DNA of 64,000 nt, from positions 34,257,351-34,321,350 of the forward strand of contig OX463782.1 of assembly GCA_949825025.1 (NCBI GenBank), written 5' to 3'. Shown here in pieces: positions 31,115 through 43,602 of this stretch. The first letter of the stretch is position 1, and each line of letters opens with the position of its first letter. The translations under genes were made by a program, and so were the position numbers. Below the pieces are notes generated by a model. It saw only the letters and a list, made by a program, of their open reading frames with translations. It did no database searches and was not told the origin of the DNA. This stretch comes from Siphlonurus alternatus (lineage: Eukaryota > Arthropoda > Insecta > Ephemeroptera > Siphlonuridae).

Positions 31115-31357
31115 ATACGAAAAATAACCCTTATCGTAATCCACGAATCCACCCCAATCGAACCCCCCCCCCCCCCCCCCGGATTTGTGTCGATAACCTA
31201 CGAGTTCTACGACGATCCCCTGGTCTGGCATCGCGCCAAGAGAGCTCCATTCATGAACTGCAGCGGCGGGCGGATATGCAGTGAGCACCACTTGGTCACT
31301 CGGAGCACGCGCGCTGTCCCGTACACAGACCTATTAGGACAACACAAGCTTCCTTAG
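31115..31357 (+). CDS. Candidate GC3-rich exon with a KR site (doubtful)
   Basis: After CAATTCTTAG at 31114 the frame is open to TAG at 31355-31357. It contains six prolines from an 18-C run, then GFVSITYEFYDDPLVWHRAK, RAPFMNCSGGRICSEHH and LVTRSTRAVPYTDLL. About 50 codons after the C run mostly end in G or C, unlike the surrounding AT-rich DNA. KR followed by a two-cysteine peptide could suggest a prohormone, but I do not recognise one. A minus-strand frame (31291-31109) is also open, so this may be GC-rich noncoding DNA. Confidence 0.3.
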   Translation: MRKITLIVIHESTPIEPPPPPPGFVSITYEFYDDPLVWHRAKRAPFMNCSGGRICSEHHLVTRSTRAVPYTDLLGQHKLP

Positions 31358-31941
31358 CGGGCACTGCTACACCATTCAACACCGCTGCAGAGTATATGGC
31401 ACAGCAGGACTTCATTTCACGCTTTATATGTAGTCTTTAATATTGCTTATATTATTATTACAGACAAAAAAAAAAAAAAAAAAAGGATGATAAGAGCTAT
31501 TTTACCATCTCTACGCGTTTAAAGTAGCCTTAATGGAAAATTTCAAATACCTGTTTTGTGGCGATTCGCGGTCTCTTTTATATAAATTATATAATAATTA
31601 TATTTGAAGAAATGATTTGAGAAAATCAAATGAAGAAATTTGTATAATGTAATTTACTATTTTAATTCCAAAAGTAGCCGTTATATAAGTAAATAATATA
31701 AATATGTATATTATAATACATATATATACAGTAGTAATTTTTTTCTTATTCATTCATTAAGTTCATGCAGTTATGGTCAATCAGTTCAAGCAGTGAACAA
31801 TAAAAGATAATTATAATTATATTATGATTTTACTAAATATTATATAGATGTTATTCATAATAACAAAATCATAACATATATATTATAGTAAAATTAAAAA
31901 AAAAATGGAGATTTATTTATTTTAAGTCACTACCGGTATGA

Positions 31942-32050
31942 CTACGTTAACATGACAGTGTTTAATTCGGATTAATTGACGACGCCTCATAAGAATAACA
32001 TTATCCGTCGTCAACGGATACGCATTTAAACATCACCGTCATACGTATTA
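31942..32050. mobile_element. ACGTTTACATGACGG foldback MITE, copy 2
   Basis: CTACGTTAACATGACAGTGT and AACATCACCGTCATACGTAT, with GACGACGCCTCATAAGAATA as core. Confidence 0.65.
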
Positions 32051-33184
32051 TAGTGTACTATAAAATAATGTGCTCATATCTGTAAGCAAAAATTAATACA
32101 GCCACTTTGTTAAGTTAAAAATTAATGCATGCGTTTATTGATGATAGTGCACCCTATTTGTATTGCTAACATGAATGTTGTCAAGTACATAGATATATAT
32201 ACGCATTCACTGCTGGAAAAACCATTCTCGTACAACAATGACATAATTTGTAATTGCAGGTGAAGATCTCCTATTGATACTCAGTACAATGTGACTGGGA
32301 GTTGTACCTGCATGATCAACAGCTTACAAAACTTTAGTCTATTTAGTCTATTTTATTAAATAACTTGATATTCCCTCCGGAATTAGCCGTAAGTTTGTGG
32401 CTATTCCGTTTGTGATTGAAATTGCAACGTTTTTACATTAAAAAAAACAAGTATATTGAACCTATATATATGAAATTGCAAAGATACGAATATAGGAAGG
32501 TCATCAGAAAACCGTACACGCCCTGAGAAAATATCTTATAAATTATTTGACCAATTAAGATACACTCATTGAGTGACCGTTTACAAAATTATGTATAAAA
32601 ATAATATATATTCAAGCGAGTATACACCCACATTTTTGTACTTTTGGCTTTCGATCCAAGAAAAAACAAAACATGGAATATATTAATTATTTCCTCGCTG
32701 GATTAAAGAATAGGAGAAATCAAACAAAAGCCGCGAACCATATCACAGCGCCGAATTGAAACCTCTTTACTGTATTTTATATTAAGATTCCCCCTGCATG
32801 TAATAATTATTAAACTATTTGAAAATAAATCACATTTGCTTCAGTAAATAAACCTTATAGAAATCGGTGTAATTGATATGTTACCATGCATCCACTCTCT
32901 ATGTTTTGAATAAGCTATATATATATATAAAGCACGATATTTGATTTTTTTTTAAAACTTGTAAACTTCATTCCATCCTATAAGTATAAACTCCCAAGGT
33001 GAAACTCGAATATCACACTAAGCTTGCCCCACCTGGGTTGCGGTATATCTGGGCCACATGAGCAGACTGATCACCAGACCGAGCGACCAGCTGGCGAACA
33101 ACTTCGGGCACCAATGGGTTGGATCGCGAGCATGCAAGCTAGGAAGGAATCGCACCTAAAATTAATCTCGAGCTTACCTTTATA

Positions 33185-33500
33185 TGAGCAATGTGGAAGG
33201 TGTGGCGCAGTGCATTTGACCGGGTCTCCTCAGATCACCAAAGTCAAGCAACGCCGAACGATGTTGGATGGGTGACCATTTTCAACAAAAACCACGTTTC
33301 CCACGTAACGTAAATCGTTGCGGTTTTCCACTATGTGGTTCCCCTGCATGGCTTTGGACCATTGTACTTCCGGTTCATTGACAAAAGCTGTTGCGTCCAT
33401 CCTGGCTGAGGTTTCCACGTTTTCCTCAGTCGCAGGCAAATATATGCCTGGATGAATTTGTAAGGCCATGGCCGTCGCCGTTCCGGATGAGCCTGCGAAA
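33185..33500 (+). mobile_element. 5S rRNA-headed SINE-like element
   Basis: At about 33225-33285 the sequence reads CAGATCACCAAAGTCAAGCA, then ACGCCGAACGATGTTGGATG and GGTGACC. This is clearly related to 5S rRNA (CCGATCACCGAAATTAAGCA ... TTGGATGGGTGACC), the internal pol III promoter region. Downstream it joins the shared CATCCTGGCTGAGGTTTCCA and GGCCATGGCC tail found in other SINE-like copies here. This is the architecture of a 5S-derived (SINE3-type) element. Confidence 0.65.
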
Positions 33501-34569
33501 CGCTTAAGTCAGGGTTTCGGAAGGTTCGGAGTTTCAAACTTGGTGAATTAGTATATATAGTAAAAAGAAGTATCCAATAGGGTTGGAGTAAAAAATTATA
33601 TATATATATATTTTATATGTATTATGAGCAATGCAATGTGACATTTTTTGCACAAATTATATGACAGCCACCATGCATATATAGATATAGTAACTAAAAC
33701 CTCTCTTCGTTGTGTAAAAAGGCATCAATATTAATGAAAATAATTGTTCTTTAATAATTATTTAATTATATACAACTTATCAGTAACTTCTATATGTAAT
33801 ATTCGTAATTCGTATAGTACACATCATTTGAAAAAAATAACCGTGTAAATTTTTTATATGTAACAATTACAAATTCATGAAATTTCCTTCATATTACACA
33901 AGTAAACTTTTGAAAACAAAAATCATAAGCAAGTTAAACTACGATGTCTAAAATATTATCAACGAAGTTTATTCATTATTTTGCACCTACAAGATTTTAC
34001 AACACTAAAGACTCCAAATTTTGAGACTAACAAACGCTGCCTGTGTTTCGCCTCGATATTTTGCAAGTAAGGTCGCTCCCATAGAGGATGCAATCTGCCC
34101 CGAGCAGCTCGCTTGAAACAGTCGTTACATTTTATATCATCGCAGACAGACAGTAAAACGTTGATAGTTCGCAGCAATCGCAGGCGTTCTTCGAATCTCA
34201 GCTATAAAATAATAAACAAATTTACTCCCTATAAGCATAGAGTTGTGAGAATTGACATTATGCAATATGCAAGGTTTGACCTTTCCAGTATTTTTTACTA
34301 TAAAGACCTCTTGTAGTTATTTATTTATTTTTTTTTTCTACCAATGAATGTTTCAAAATTGAAGTGAAATATTCTGTGACGTCAGAGGCATGAATGAATT
34401 GAAGTTAACACGAAAACATAAAAGTAAACAAATGAATAATACAAATAACTCGATCGTAAGTCCATATTTTGTCTTTTTGCAATGAAGCATTTCGTGTTAT
34501 AATTATTGCGTGTTGTAATTGTTATTGCTATATTTTGACTATTTTGGAAAAAGTCCGCTGCGGCAATAG

Positions 34570-34830
34570 ATAGAAATAATTAATGCTTTGACGGCTTCTT
34601 ACGCGTACCGGGCCAGTATTTGCTGATATGTGACTGAGGAAACCGTAGAAAACCTCAGAGCAAACACCTCTACACCAAAGTAACTTCTGCAAAACCTGGG
34701 TGGGGGGAGAGAGAGAAGGGGGGAACCACACACAAAAGGGAAGAAAGCGATATGAATTTAATAATTTACATTCATTGGTCATCCATCCAAGTATATTATA
34801 CTGATATTACTGACCACGTTAGGCTATCTA
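34570..34830 (-). mobile_element. 5S-headed SINE-like element, diverged
   Basis: The minus strand shows ATACTTGGATGGATGACCAA near 34775-34795. It then has the CCCCCTTCTCTCTCTCCCCC and TGAGGTTTTCTACGGTTTCC segments and a final GCAAATACTGGCCCGG. The layout is the same as at 54.7-55.0 kb. Confidence 0.5.
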
Positions 34831-36350
34831 ACAAAACCATTCAAGTATATAGACACTCTACCTTTGTCTAGCGTTCTTATTTACTTAATTTACATACAAG
34901 TATAATATCATGTCAAATAAGGTAGCACTTAATAAATTATTGCTCTCAATAAAAGAGTGTATGCAAGTCTACTAATAACTGTACATAATAAATCAGCGGT
35001 AATTTGATGCAATTAGTGATCACGTGACTTGGGTCAGCTGATCGTCAGTGACCCACAAACCTCACAGCTGTTCCGGGGCTGCTCTGACAGCCTTTTAAAC
35101 TTTAAAAAGCTCTTTATTTATATCTTCAATAGTGTCACCATTAGTGCTGGTCATTACTGTGTAAGAAACGGTTAGTATTTACTTGTGATAAAACAAAACT
35201 ATTGCTTCATTGATAATGACAAACCAATTAACCTTTAACGTGGATAATTAATCACGATATAAAAGACTCGTCATTATACAGTTCATTCATACTAATAGAT
35301 TATTCAACTTTTTTGAAGAGTCCGACTGAATTCTCGATTCAACAATCGTCATATACAGTATGTTCAATTTGAAATATTATAATGGCCTAGCAATTCAGTA
35401 ATAATATAATTAATAAATTATATAGTAATTCTTTTAATATTAAAATGAATCACAAAAAAAAAATATAAATTATAAAAGTTGAGATTTTATTACTGTATCT
35501 GTGTTAAAACAGGTTAAAATAATAAAATTTGCCACTATTTTAAAATTCAGTTAATAAAATTATTAATTGCGGGCCCACTACATGATCATATTGATCACAC
35601 TATGATCAGTATTAATGATCACAAACTTAAAAATATTGTCCGTGACTTAAATAAGAATAATTTTAGTTTTCAGTAAATAATAACGTGAAACCATAACCAT
35701 ATTATATTTTGTATTCCCAGTTTTCTGTATAATAAATAATAATATGCTTGTAGGCATGAAATAATTTGTCATGCATGCAATATTTTATTCTAATGGTGTG
35801 ATTTCTTCAGTGATTGCGAATTTCGTGGAACTTGTTTTCTCATGTTTAGAAGATTATAAAATATAATATTCACTTTTATTTTTTTATTGTTCCATATATT
35901 AATTTATATATTGCTACGTACTAACTGTGCAGTGTAGTACCTTTCATTATATGATATGGTGCACCTTTAAGTGTTATATTATTTTTCATCTATTGCTTTC
36001 AGTGCATACAGAAAAGTCCAAAATAATTCGATTTTTGCGTTTCCTAATTTAAGGTCTCGTTTTTCATGAAATATATATGTTTCCTTATTATACACTTAAA
36101 ATAATAACAAAGGATTTTTGCTCACTTTTATTTTCACATGACCTTCACCAATACGAGTTATAAGTAGGTTTGAATTCCCATGTAACTTGCGTCACAGAGG
36201 GCATTACATGATTTTGCATGTCGTGACATCATCAAACAGCAATGAGCGTTATTACTGACCGTATAATTGGATCAATGAAATTTATGTAACCAATAAAATA
36301 TAACAAAATGTAAATCATTGTGGTAAAAATGAGAAGGCATTGTTAAAAAG

Positions 36351-36618
36351 CAGGGACCGGATGCACGCGTTTTTTTCGTGCATCCAAGATGCGCATCCAG
36401 ATGCAAATTAATTTTTCGTGCATCCATGGATGCGCATCCGGATGCAATTTTATTTTTCATGCATCTGGGATGCGAATCCGGATGCAAATTTATTTTTCAT
36501 GCATCTGGGATGCGCATCCGGATGTATTAATTTTCTTCCGTGCATCTGGGATGCACGGATGCGGATGCAAGCCCATTTTTGCGCATCCGTGTGCATCTGC
36601 ATCCGCATCCGATCCCTG
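36351..36618. mobile_element. hAT-like element with internal minisatellite, copy 3
   Basis: It is flanked by perfect 8-bp duplications TTAAAAAG (36343-36350 and 36619-36626). Ends are CAGGGACCGGATGCACG and CATCCGATCCCTG. The internal units are the same as in copies 1 and 2 and in the same orientation. Confidence 0.87.
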
Positions 36619-37212
36619 TTAAAAAGTTATTCAAATTTCAAGTTTAAACCTTTAGTGCCCCCTTTAGTACTAAATATTTTGTGATTGCAAGTGACGCATC
36701 TCTGTACTTTCAATGCATATTTTAAATAGTATATACAAGAGATTCTTCGCTACAAACTGTCCACCAAGGACTTTTAAATTTTAAAGGTTTATCATTCCTC
36801 CATAGAATAAGTGACAGCTCCCAAAGCAATGCAGGGATAACGTTCTTACTACCCCAAGGTGTACATAAAAGACAAGATTTAAAAGTTTATAAAATTAAAT
36901 TTGTGCAGTGCCTGTAGGATGTCATATTATGAATGCGAAGAAGTGTAACAGCTCAAGATTTGTTAACTACCCAAATCTTGTAACAGCTGACCATGAAGCT
37001 GACAATGAGTTATTAGTCAAACTTTTACAATCCGATAAAGTGAAGGAAATATAAAAACTGCTGGAAGATTATAAAATGGTAGAAAAAGAAACGTTGAGGG
37101 CCACGCCCACTTTTCATCAGACTAAATTTGACGAAAATTTGCATGCATTGACGTCTCCTATATGTAAGAAGTGCATACATGTTTTTAATTAAGAAGGTCT
37201 TTCTATTTTATG

Positions 37213-37387
37213 AAGGCGCGGATCCAAAAGGGGAGGGGCGATGGGGGTGATCGCCACCCCAAAAGGTCCCAAAATACATTGAAAGTATTACCACCCACCA
37301 CCCGTCGCCCCCCTCTCACCCCAAAATTTAACATTGCGGGATAGGGCACCGCCCCTCCCCCAGAGCCGCGGGCTGGATCCGCCCCTG
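37213..37387. mobile_element. CAGGGGCGGATCC-type hAT-like short element, copy 2
   Basis: Perfect 8-bp duplications ATTTTATG at 37205-37212 and 37388-37395. The end is CTGGATCCGCCCCTG and the start is a decayed AAGGCGCGGATCC. The interior is nearly the same as copy 1 but without the extended G/C runs. Confidence 0.8.
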
Positions 37388-37689
37388 ATTTTATGTTACT
37401 TTATTTAAAGGGACAAAAATGTCAATATATTTGGTTAAAAATTCAAAATATTTAAATTTCGGCACATTGCAGCGTCTGGATGCAGCAACGGATCACATAC
37501 GCGTAAATAACATTATCAGCATTTGACACAGTTATTTGCAAATCAAATTCATAATGTAATGATCGCGCGTGAGTTCGACAAAACCACCGATTTTGTCCAC
37601 ATGACGATAGCTTAAAAACAATACTCGTGCAACCAGTGGACGATTTTTATATTTATTATTATTAATTTTATTTTTGCGTCCTATATTAA

Positions 37690-37770
37690 CTACCGACCAC
37701 CCTGACTGAGGTTTCTATGGTTCCCTCAGTCACAACCAGGCAGATACTGGAATGTATTGCTTGAGCGTGA
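37690..37770 (+). mobile_element. SINE-like tail fragment
   Basis: ACCACCCTGACTGAGGTTTC and CCTCAGTCACAACCAGGCAG followed by a TACTGGAATG end. This is the conserved tail only. Confidence 0.5.
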
Positions 37771-38699
37771 AATATATATCGACAAAACGCAACGCTAGAA
37801 GATGGCGAGTTATATTCTAAAATTATCTAATGATTGTAATTTAATCATATAAAGGTTCTATGCAATAAGGGGGGGGGGGAGAATAATAACAGTATACAAC
37901 CCATCGTGTACAAATCCGCAATATATATTATAAATCGTCTCTAATATTGTAAATATTTCTAACTTGAACACTAAAACGACTATAAAGTGCCATCATATTA
38001 CATTGAATTCACCTAGAAACTCTTTGTATTTATTAAGCTTTGGGGCAATCTACATATATTATTATTATATAATGGTCATAATACCAGACACTAGTATGTA
38101 AGCAGACAAAATATATAGTTTGATTTTGTAATTTAAACTTGTAAACAATAAATTAAAATCATTTAAAAAAAAACACAGTCGGCATTGATGAAATATTGTA
38201 GACGTAATTACAAAACCATTAACATGTACTTGAAATTGTTGCTTTTTTTTTTTACGAGGACTATAAAATTAATTGATAGAATTTGAAATGGGTCTGTAGG
38301 GCATTGTTGCACGCGCGGAACTATCGGCTCTAGATTGGGCTAGGCTGGGTGGTGGAGCCTCCGGGCTAGATAGGTCACAGCTCGCACGCATACCTTCCCG
38401 TTACCATATACGTTAATAGACTGTGTGCATATACGACGCTTCTCGCAAGGTCACGTCAAGGACTTTAATTGTCAATTAAAACAAAAAGTGGAGCTAATAA
38501 TGAGTCATATATACCGAACTTTATTGATTATACGTCACAGGTGGTTTGTTGGTTCCAGGAATATAGTCGAATTGTGTTACAGTTATATTAATTCTACTAA
38601 CTTGAATCTTAGGCATTAAGTATTACACAATCTGATAGTTTGTATATTTTAGTATATCCAACTATATCGTACCTCGTCCAATGTACTTACCATGATCTC

Positions 38700-38830
38700 G
38701 TTGCATTGTTATTTTAGGTAAGCGTAAAATTGATGAGCTTTATTTTACAGCAATTTACAGCTTATAATTGCGCTCACCTGAAATAGCAGATAGCTCATTA
38801 TTGCGGACGAAAGTTGATATATTATTTCAT
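38700..38830. repeat. Repeat with TATGAGCTTTATT and TCACCTGAAATAGC, copy 1
   Basis: TTTTAGGTAAGCGTAAAATT, GATGAGCTTTATTTTACAG, GCTCACCTGAAATAGC and ATTATTGCGGACGA recur at 61.3-61.44 kb. Confidence 0.55.
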
Positions 38831-40022
38831 AATTTACATCAGCGCTTTTTTTTTATTATAATATGTCAATAAATGAATAAAGTATTATTGAGTTTTCATT
38901 GGATATACTCTATGGAGATATAGAACATATAATAGCTGAAAATGTGACTGTTTTGTTTTCTTTTTACTTAGTTGTCTTTTTTTTTAATGTACTCTCTGCA
39001 TAGCTTGCTATATTATTTCAATTTCTATGCACAATATAAGAAAAAAATAATGTAATAAGCAAAATATAGAAAGAAAAGTAACTAATTTCTCTCCCTTTCA
39101 TCATAATTATATCATTATAACGCTTGATCTTATTAATTATAATGCTTGGACCTATACATAATATATTATTTCATACTGGATACATATATATACGTGGCAT
39201 GTATATATTATGCCAAAATGATAACTGTGAAAAATATTAATGACATTAATTGAATTAATTGGAACATTTTGTGGCTTCAAATGCCACACCATAAAAAAGT
39301 ACAGTATTGTATATAAAGACTCCATATTTACCATAAGTAAAGTTGGTAAATATAATATAGCTTATTTAAATTTACGGAAAAATGATTATTTAACTTTCAG
39401 CATAGCTACTAGATATACAAATAACGAGTTTACTAATACTTAATTCAATTGACATCTACGTTCATAATTATCAAAGGCCAATGAACAATAAATATTGACA
39501 ATATCTGTCAAGCTTCAACTTTCTTGCGACACCTAGATACGAGATATAATTTTTTCAGGCCGCTGCTCACAGGGGCTGAAAATTTGGGTGACTGTCAAGC
39601 CCTGATTGTTGCCACCACATTCTCGCAGGTGCAGTCACTTTCGTCACCACAGCATTGTTGTATGATGAGCACCCTTTAGCAACGATGAATTAAATAACAA
39701 CAAAGCACAGAAAGGGCATTTTAAATTAATAATATTGCATTGCAGCTAATTTATAATATTTTAACTGAGCTGTGTTTTACACATGATATATAATTTAAAT
39801 TCTTGTTCATTATATGTTTTCCTTCTTTATTATTTAATTGTTAATTGAAACTGTTAAAAAGAATGCTGGTGCGTAACTATTTTGTTGCTTGTTGTTCTGT
39901 ATATAGGACTGTGAAATAAAGAGAAATATAATGAAGTAAATAAAGTGATTCCAATCAAAAGTATTATAGATTTATAAAAACAATACTCTATAAAATGCGA
40001 AAGCTTATTATTTATGCACAGT

Positions 40023-40241
40023 TAAGGCGGATTCACATGGTGATTTTTATCATGCGACGCAAAGCGAATAATGCGCACTACTTGCTGTGACATCCATTGG
40101 CGACCATATATTTGATGATTAAAAAAAAAGAGTATCGATAATTAACGCGTTATTCGTCGCCGCAACCTGGCGAATTTTCTCGTTACATTAGGATTTCACA
40201 GCTTTTGCGTCAAAATCTCGCCATGTGGATTCGCCTTTAAG
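40023..40241. mobile_element. AAGGTGGATTTTCATGG family repeat, copy 4 (diverged)
   Basis: TTAAGGCGGATTCACATGGT at the left and CCATGTGGATTCGCCTTTAA at the right. The body has CATCCATTGGCGACCATAT. Confidence 0.65.
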
Positions 40242-40534
40242 CTGGGAAAAAAAAAAATCTAAATTTACTAATTGTAAGTGGAGTTAAGATATTTTTTTCC
40301 AGCTTACCAATGGAGTTAGGATATTTTTCCACTACCATGTCAATATATATATTTATCTCTAGGTCTCTTGGAGTTATAAGATCAGAAATATCAAATTTCG
40401 TAACGTTTTAGTTTCTCGAAGTGTCCACCTCAAGACACCACGAACATCACCCCTGTTCTGTCTATAGACATTGCCATGCAGTTTATATATAAAGGTGTGG
40501 TGAATATGAATACATGACTAAATTGGATGCTCTT

Positions 40535-40635
40535 CTTACCTGCTCCAAAATTACATTATTTTTCTCCCTTGAAACTGCAGCTCTTATAGCAAGTGAGGCA
40601 GAAGTAAAGTCCTGAAGTGAATTATACAAAAAACT
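40535..40635 (-). repeat. Repeat with ACTTCTGCCTCACTTGC, copy 1
   Basis: The minus strand ACTTCTGCCTCACTTGCTAT and AAGAGCTGCAGTTTCAAGGG precedes GGTAAGAAGAGC. Related copies are at 47.25-47.34 and 62.32-62.41 kb (plus). Confidence 0.5.
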
Positions 40636-41789
40636 TAATTTTCAGTATTTTTTCCTTAATGTCACATTCACTTAAATATTTCTGCTCTGACAGTTTTCTT
40701 TTCATTTAGATTGAGGTTGATATTGAGGTTAATTGAATATTCGATATTGAAATTAATTTCACGGCTCATTATCACTTGGCTAATGACACGGGCTTTCAAG
40801 TGACGCGTGCATGCAGACAGAAAGCGTGCACGATCTTTGAACAATGGAGAACATGTCCGTAATTTGACTAGTTTTTGTCAGCAATCGAAAGTCAGTTTTT
40901 TTGTTTTGTATGAAAATCACTTTTCGATTTCGTTATGTAATTTTTATGCACTGACTGCTATAAACAATAACTATGCCATGGATATGTTTACATTTTTTTG
41001 CATACCTCAAATTTAAAATGTTTTTGCAGCGCTGCTATAATGCATATTATCCTATAAAATAACAAATGTATTTTATCTTTTTCCTATACTTTGATTCAAC
41101 TGTACTGTATTAATTTTATTATTGACTTAAAAAAATTTATCAAAATAATGTGTTATAAACTTGTAATACCAGCTTTACATTCAATTTTATATTATGTTGA
41201 AAGTTTTACTCTCATAGTCCGTCATATAATATCTTAATATCCACCGTTTTAAACTACTGTATGTGTCAGCTCGCGATTCGATGTTACCAAGCACTACCGT
41301 TGTCTGCAATATGATCGCCTGTGACGTCACGACGATCAAATGTCCGAACTGAAATCTGACCTCGGAGGTCACGTGACTCACAGCTGATCAACTTGACGTG
41401 GTAACAGTGCTCCAAATTCTCTTCAGAAATGTGACTTGATTATAATATTATATATTTTTATTTTATTGTTTTATATTAAATTTTATTCTATTTTATTATT
41501 ATTTTATTAAAATATTTTTTTAATGTATATTTTTTCTATATGTAATTATATAATATATCTCATGTTATATTCTTCTAAAAATCTCAACAAACATTTATGT
41601 ATTATACTACGGCTAAAGAGGGATTGAATTCCCTGAATAGCCTCAGCCCTTGTGGCTGAATGTACAATTAATGAATAAATAAATAATATTAATTTCTTTT
41701 ACATATCTCCTTATTTTTGTCTCATCAAGACAGTCTTATCGACAGGTGTTATAGTTTTACACTGCGGTCATGGTCGACTTAATTTATCA

Positions 41790-41885
41790 ATCCTGACATT
41801 AGTCATGTAGACATAGGGGAACCATGGAAACCCCAAGTCAGGATGGTCGGTGTTAGAGCACCTCTCGAATGCATGTGTACGAAAC
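41790..41885 (-). mobile_element. SINE-like tail fragment
   Basis: The minus strand shows GACCATCCTGACTTGGGGTT and CCATGGTTCCCCTATG, the same core as the other SINE-like copies, with a more diverged end. Confidence 0.45.
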
Positions 41886-42374
41886 AAATGCAGTAATTTG
41901 AAGACCATGTTTGTTTTTGTTTTACAAGATTTGCACTCGAAGGTGTATGCTGTTCTGTTTTTTTAGACGATTTTCTGACAAAAAAAATCGTCATTACAAT
42001 AACATTTATAATTATAATGAATAAAAATAAATTTCCATAAGTGGATTTTTTGTGCGCCTTTTTACAAAATAAGATACTGCCGTTTCTTTTAATTCTTTTC
42101 ACGTTCAATATTCAACTGTCAGAAAGAGCATAAACTGAATATTTGTATCCATTTTTAACTATTTTAGGGCACGAAACACTGATTATTTTTTACTAGATTA
42201 TATGAAAAACATATGGTTCCGCAATAAATATTATTTTAATTATTAATTTCTCTCATTACATTATCCAAAGTTCATGATATCTGAACTAAAATGAAAACGA
42301 TTAGTTCTTTTTCTGAAACGATTTGTTAAAGCCATGCATGTTTTTAAAATAAAATAAAAACTTAACTAATAAAA

Positions 42375-42670
42375 TTTATCAAAATTTTTTTTTTTAATAA
42401 GCACTCTTGCTGATTTTTTTTAGAGACAGAGAAGTATTGCTAAAAAGTTTTACCGAGGTTGGGTTTGAACTCATGTCCCTTTTAGGTCCTATCCTTTTCT
42501 TAATAAATCAATAAGAGAGGTGTCTAGAGGCGTCACTTTCAATATTTTTTTTTTTAAAATAGTTCCCGGATTCTAAAAAATCTGAAAAAAATCAGAGTAT
42601 ATAGCATAACTTGGCACCCTCTATCCACCATTTCTGCAATAAAATTTGTTGAGGTCGATACTCCATTGTT
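42375..42670. mobile_element. Foldback element, same family, copy E (decayed left end)
   Basis: The right arm is intact: GGCACCCTCTATCCACC and TTGAGGTCGATACTCCAT. The left arm retains GAGACAGAGAAGTATTGCTA, matching copy A's centre. It lies just past the Kunitz poly(A) site. Confidence 0.65.
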
Positions 42671-42778
42671 GGCTAAAAAAAAATATATTCCATTCACATA
42701 TAAGTGTTAATTCGCATATTAGCCACACCCAGCAAAATAGGCAAATCATAAATCCACTTAAGCGGTTATAATTGATTC

Positions 42779-42784
42779 TTTATT
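42779..42784 (-). terminator. Poly(A) signal of the Kunitz gene
   Basis: AATAAA on the minus strand, 60 bp after the stop codon. Confidence 0.6.
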
Positions 42785-42843
42785 CAATATAACGTAGAGT
42801 AATAATAATTGTAATAAAGTAATAATATTATACTTCATTGGCT

Positions 42844-42960
42844 TTATCCAAATGCAAGTTTAGCATTCTTGCAGACCGTCTCGCACTCTTTCTTAGTGTT
42901 GAACTTGTTGGAGTTACCACCGCATCCACCGTACCGAAATCGTTGACAGGACTTAGATGC
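42844..42960 (-). CDS. Kunitz gene exon 3 (Cys3-Cys6 and stop)
   Basis: The acceptor is ATTTTGCAG. There are 38 codons plus TAA. The exon encodes the Kunitz signature [11 protein letters not shown] and the CETVC end, with a short KNAKLAFG tail. Confidence 0.92.
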   Translation of the reverse strand, partial: ASKSCQRFRYGGCGGNSNKFNTKKECETVCKNAKLAFG

Positions 42961-43526
42961 CTGCAAAATATACAAAACATATCAAATATCTATTTTATAA
43001 TAATTATTAAATAAAGTAATAAATTTAATAATAAATAAATAAAGTGAGGATCAAATGGAAATAACATTTCTTGCTCAGTATTACACGATTTACAATATTT
43101 TTCTTAAATAGAATTGAATTTTTCTTAATTAATTGTAAGGAAAACTTGTTTTGGGTATAATTACTATAATCTAATATTTTTTGCTGATTTTTTCCTTGGT
43201 AGAGGCAATAGTAAATATTTATATTGTATTAAATAATTTTAATAAATATAATTTTTGTATTCCATTATTTACCTACATTACTTTTTATTCTTCAACTAAT
43301 TTATACGTATTTTATGTCATACCTAAAAACACACCTTATTTATACTTTGCATGCATGAAATGTTAGAAATGTTGTATAGTCCTAATCCTATAATAATAAT
43401 GAAGGATATTAAAATGCATTTTTACTGGCAATGAATATATTAAATATAAAATGAACGATTATTACAAATGAATATTTCATGTATTTTTGTTGATATATGT
43501 CTTTGAATTTTCTTTGAAAGCATAGG

Positions 43527-43602
<76 letters not shown>

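Larger units (their letters stand above)
28828..42778. other. Intergenic or long intron, mostly without recognised genes
   Basis: Apart from the doubtful 31.1-kb exon this stretch has repeats only. Because the exon at 28.6 kb ends at a strong donor and its next exon was not found, this may be one long intron. 31.4-31.9, 35.1-36.3, 38.8-40.0 and 41.4-41.7 kb are plain AT-rich sequence. Confidence 0.5.

Noticed and set aside
31109..31291. Minus-strand 60-codon frame with poly-Gly
   Set aside because: The glycine run is the C run read in reverse; codon-position composition favours the plus strand if either codes.
33185..33300. Functional 5S rRNA gene
   Set aside because: Only the internal promoter-like middle is similar; the 5' and 3' helix I strands are absent and the sequence continues into a SINE tail.
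41803..42108. 101-codon minus-strand frame
   Set aside because: It covers a SINE-like tail and low-complexity AT-rich sequence; no domain is seen.
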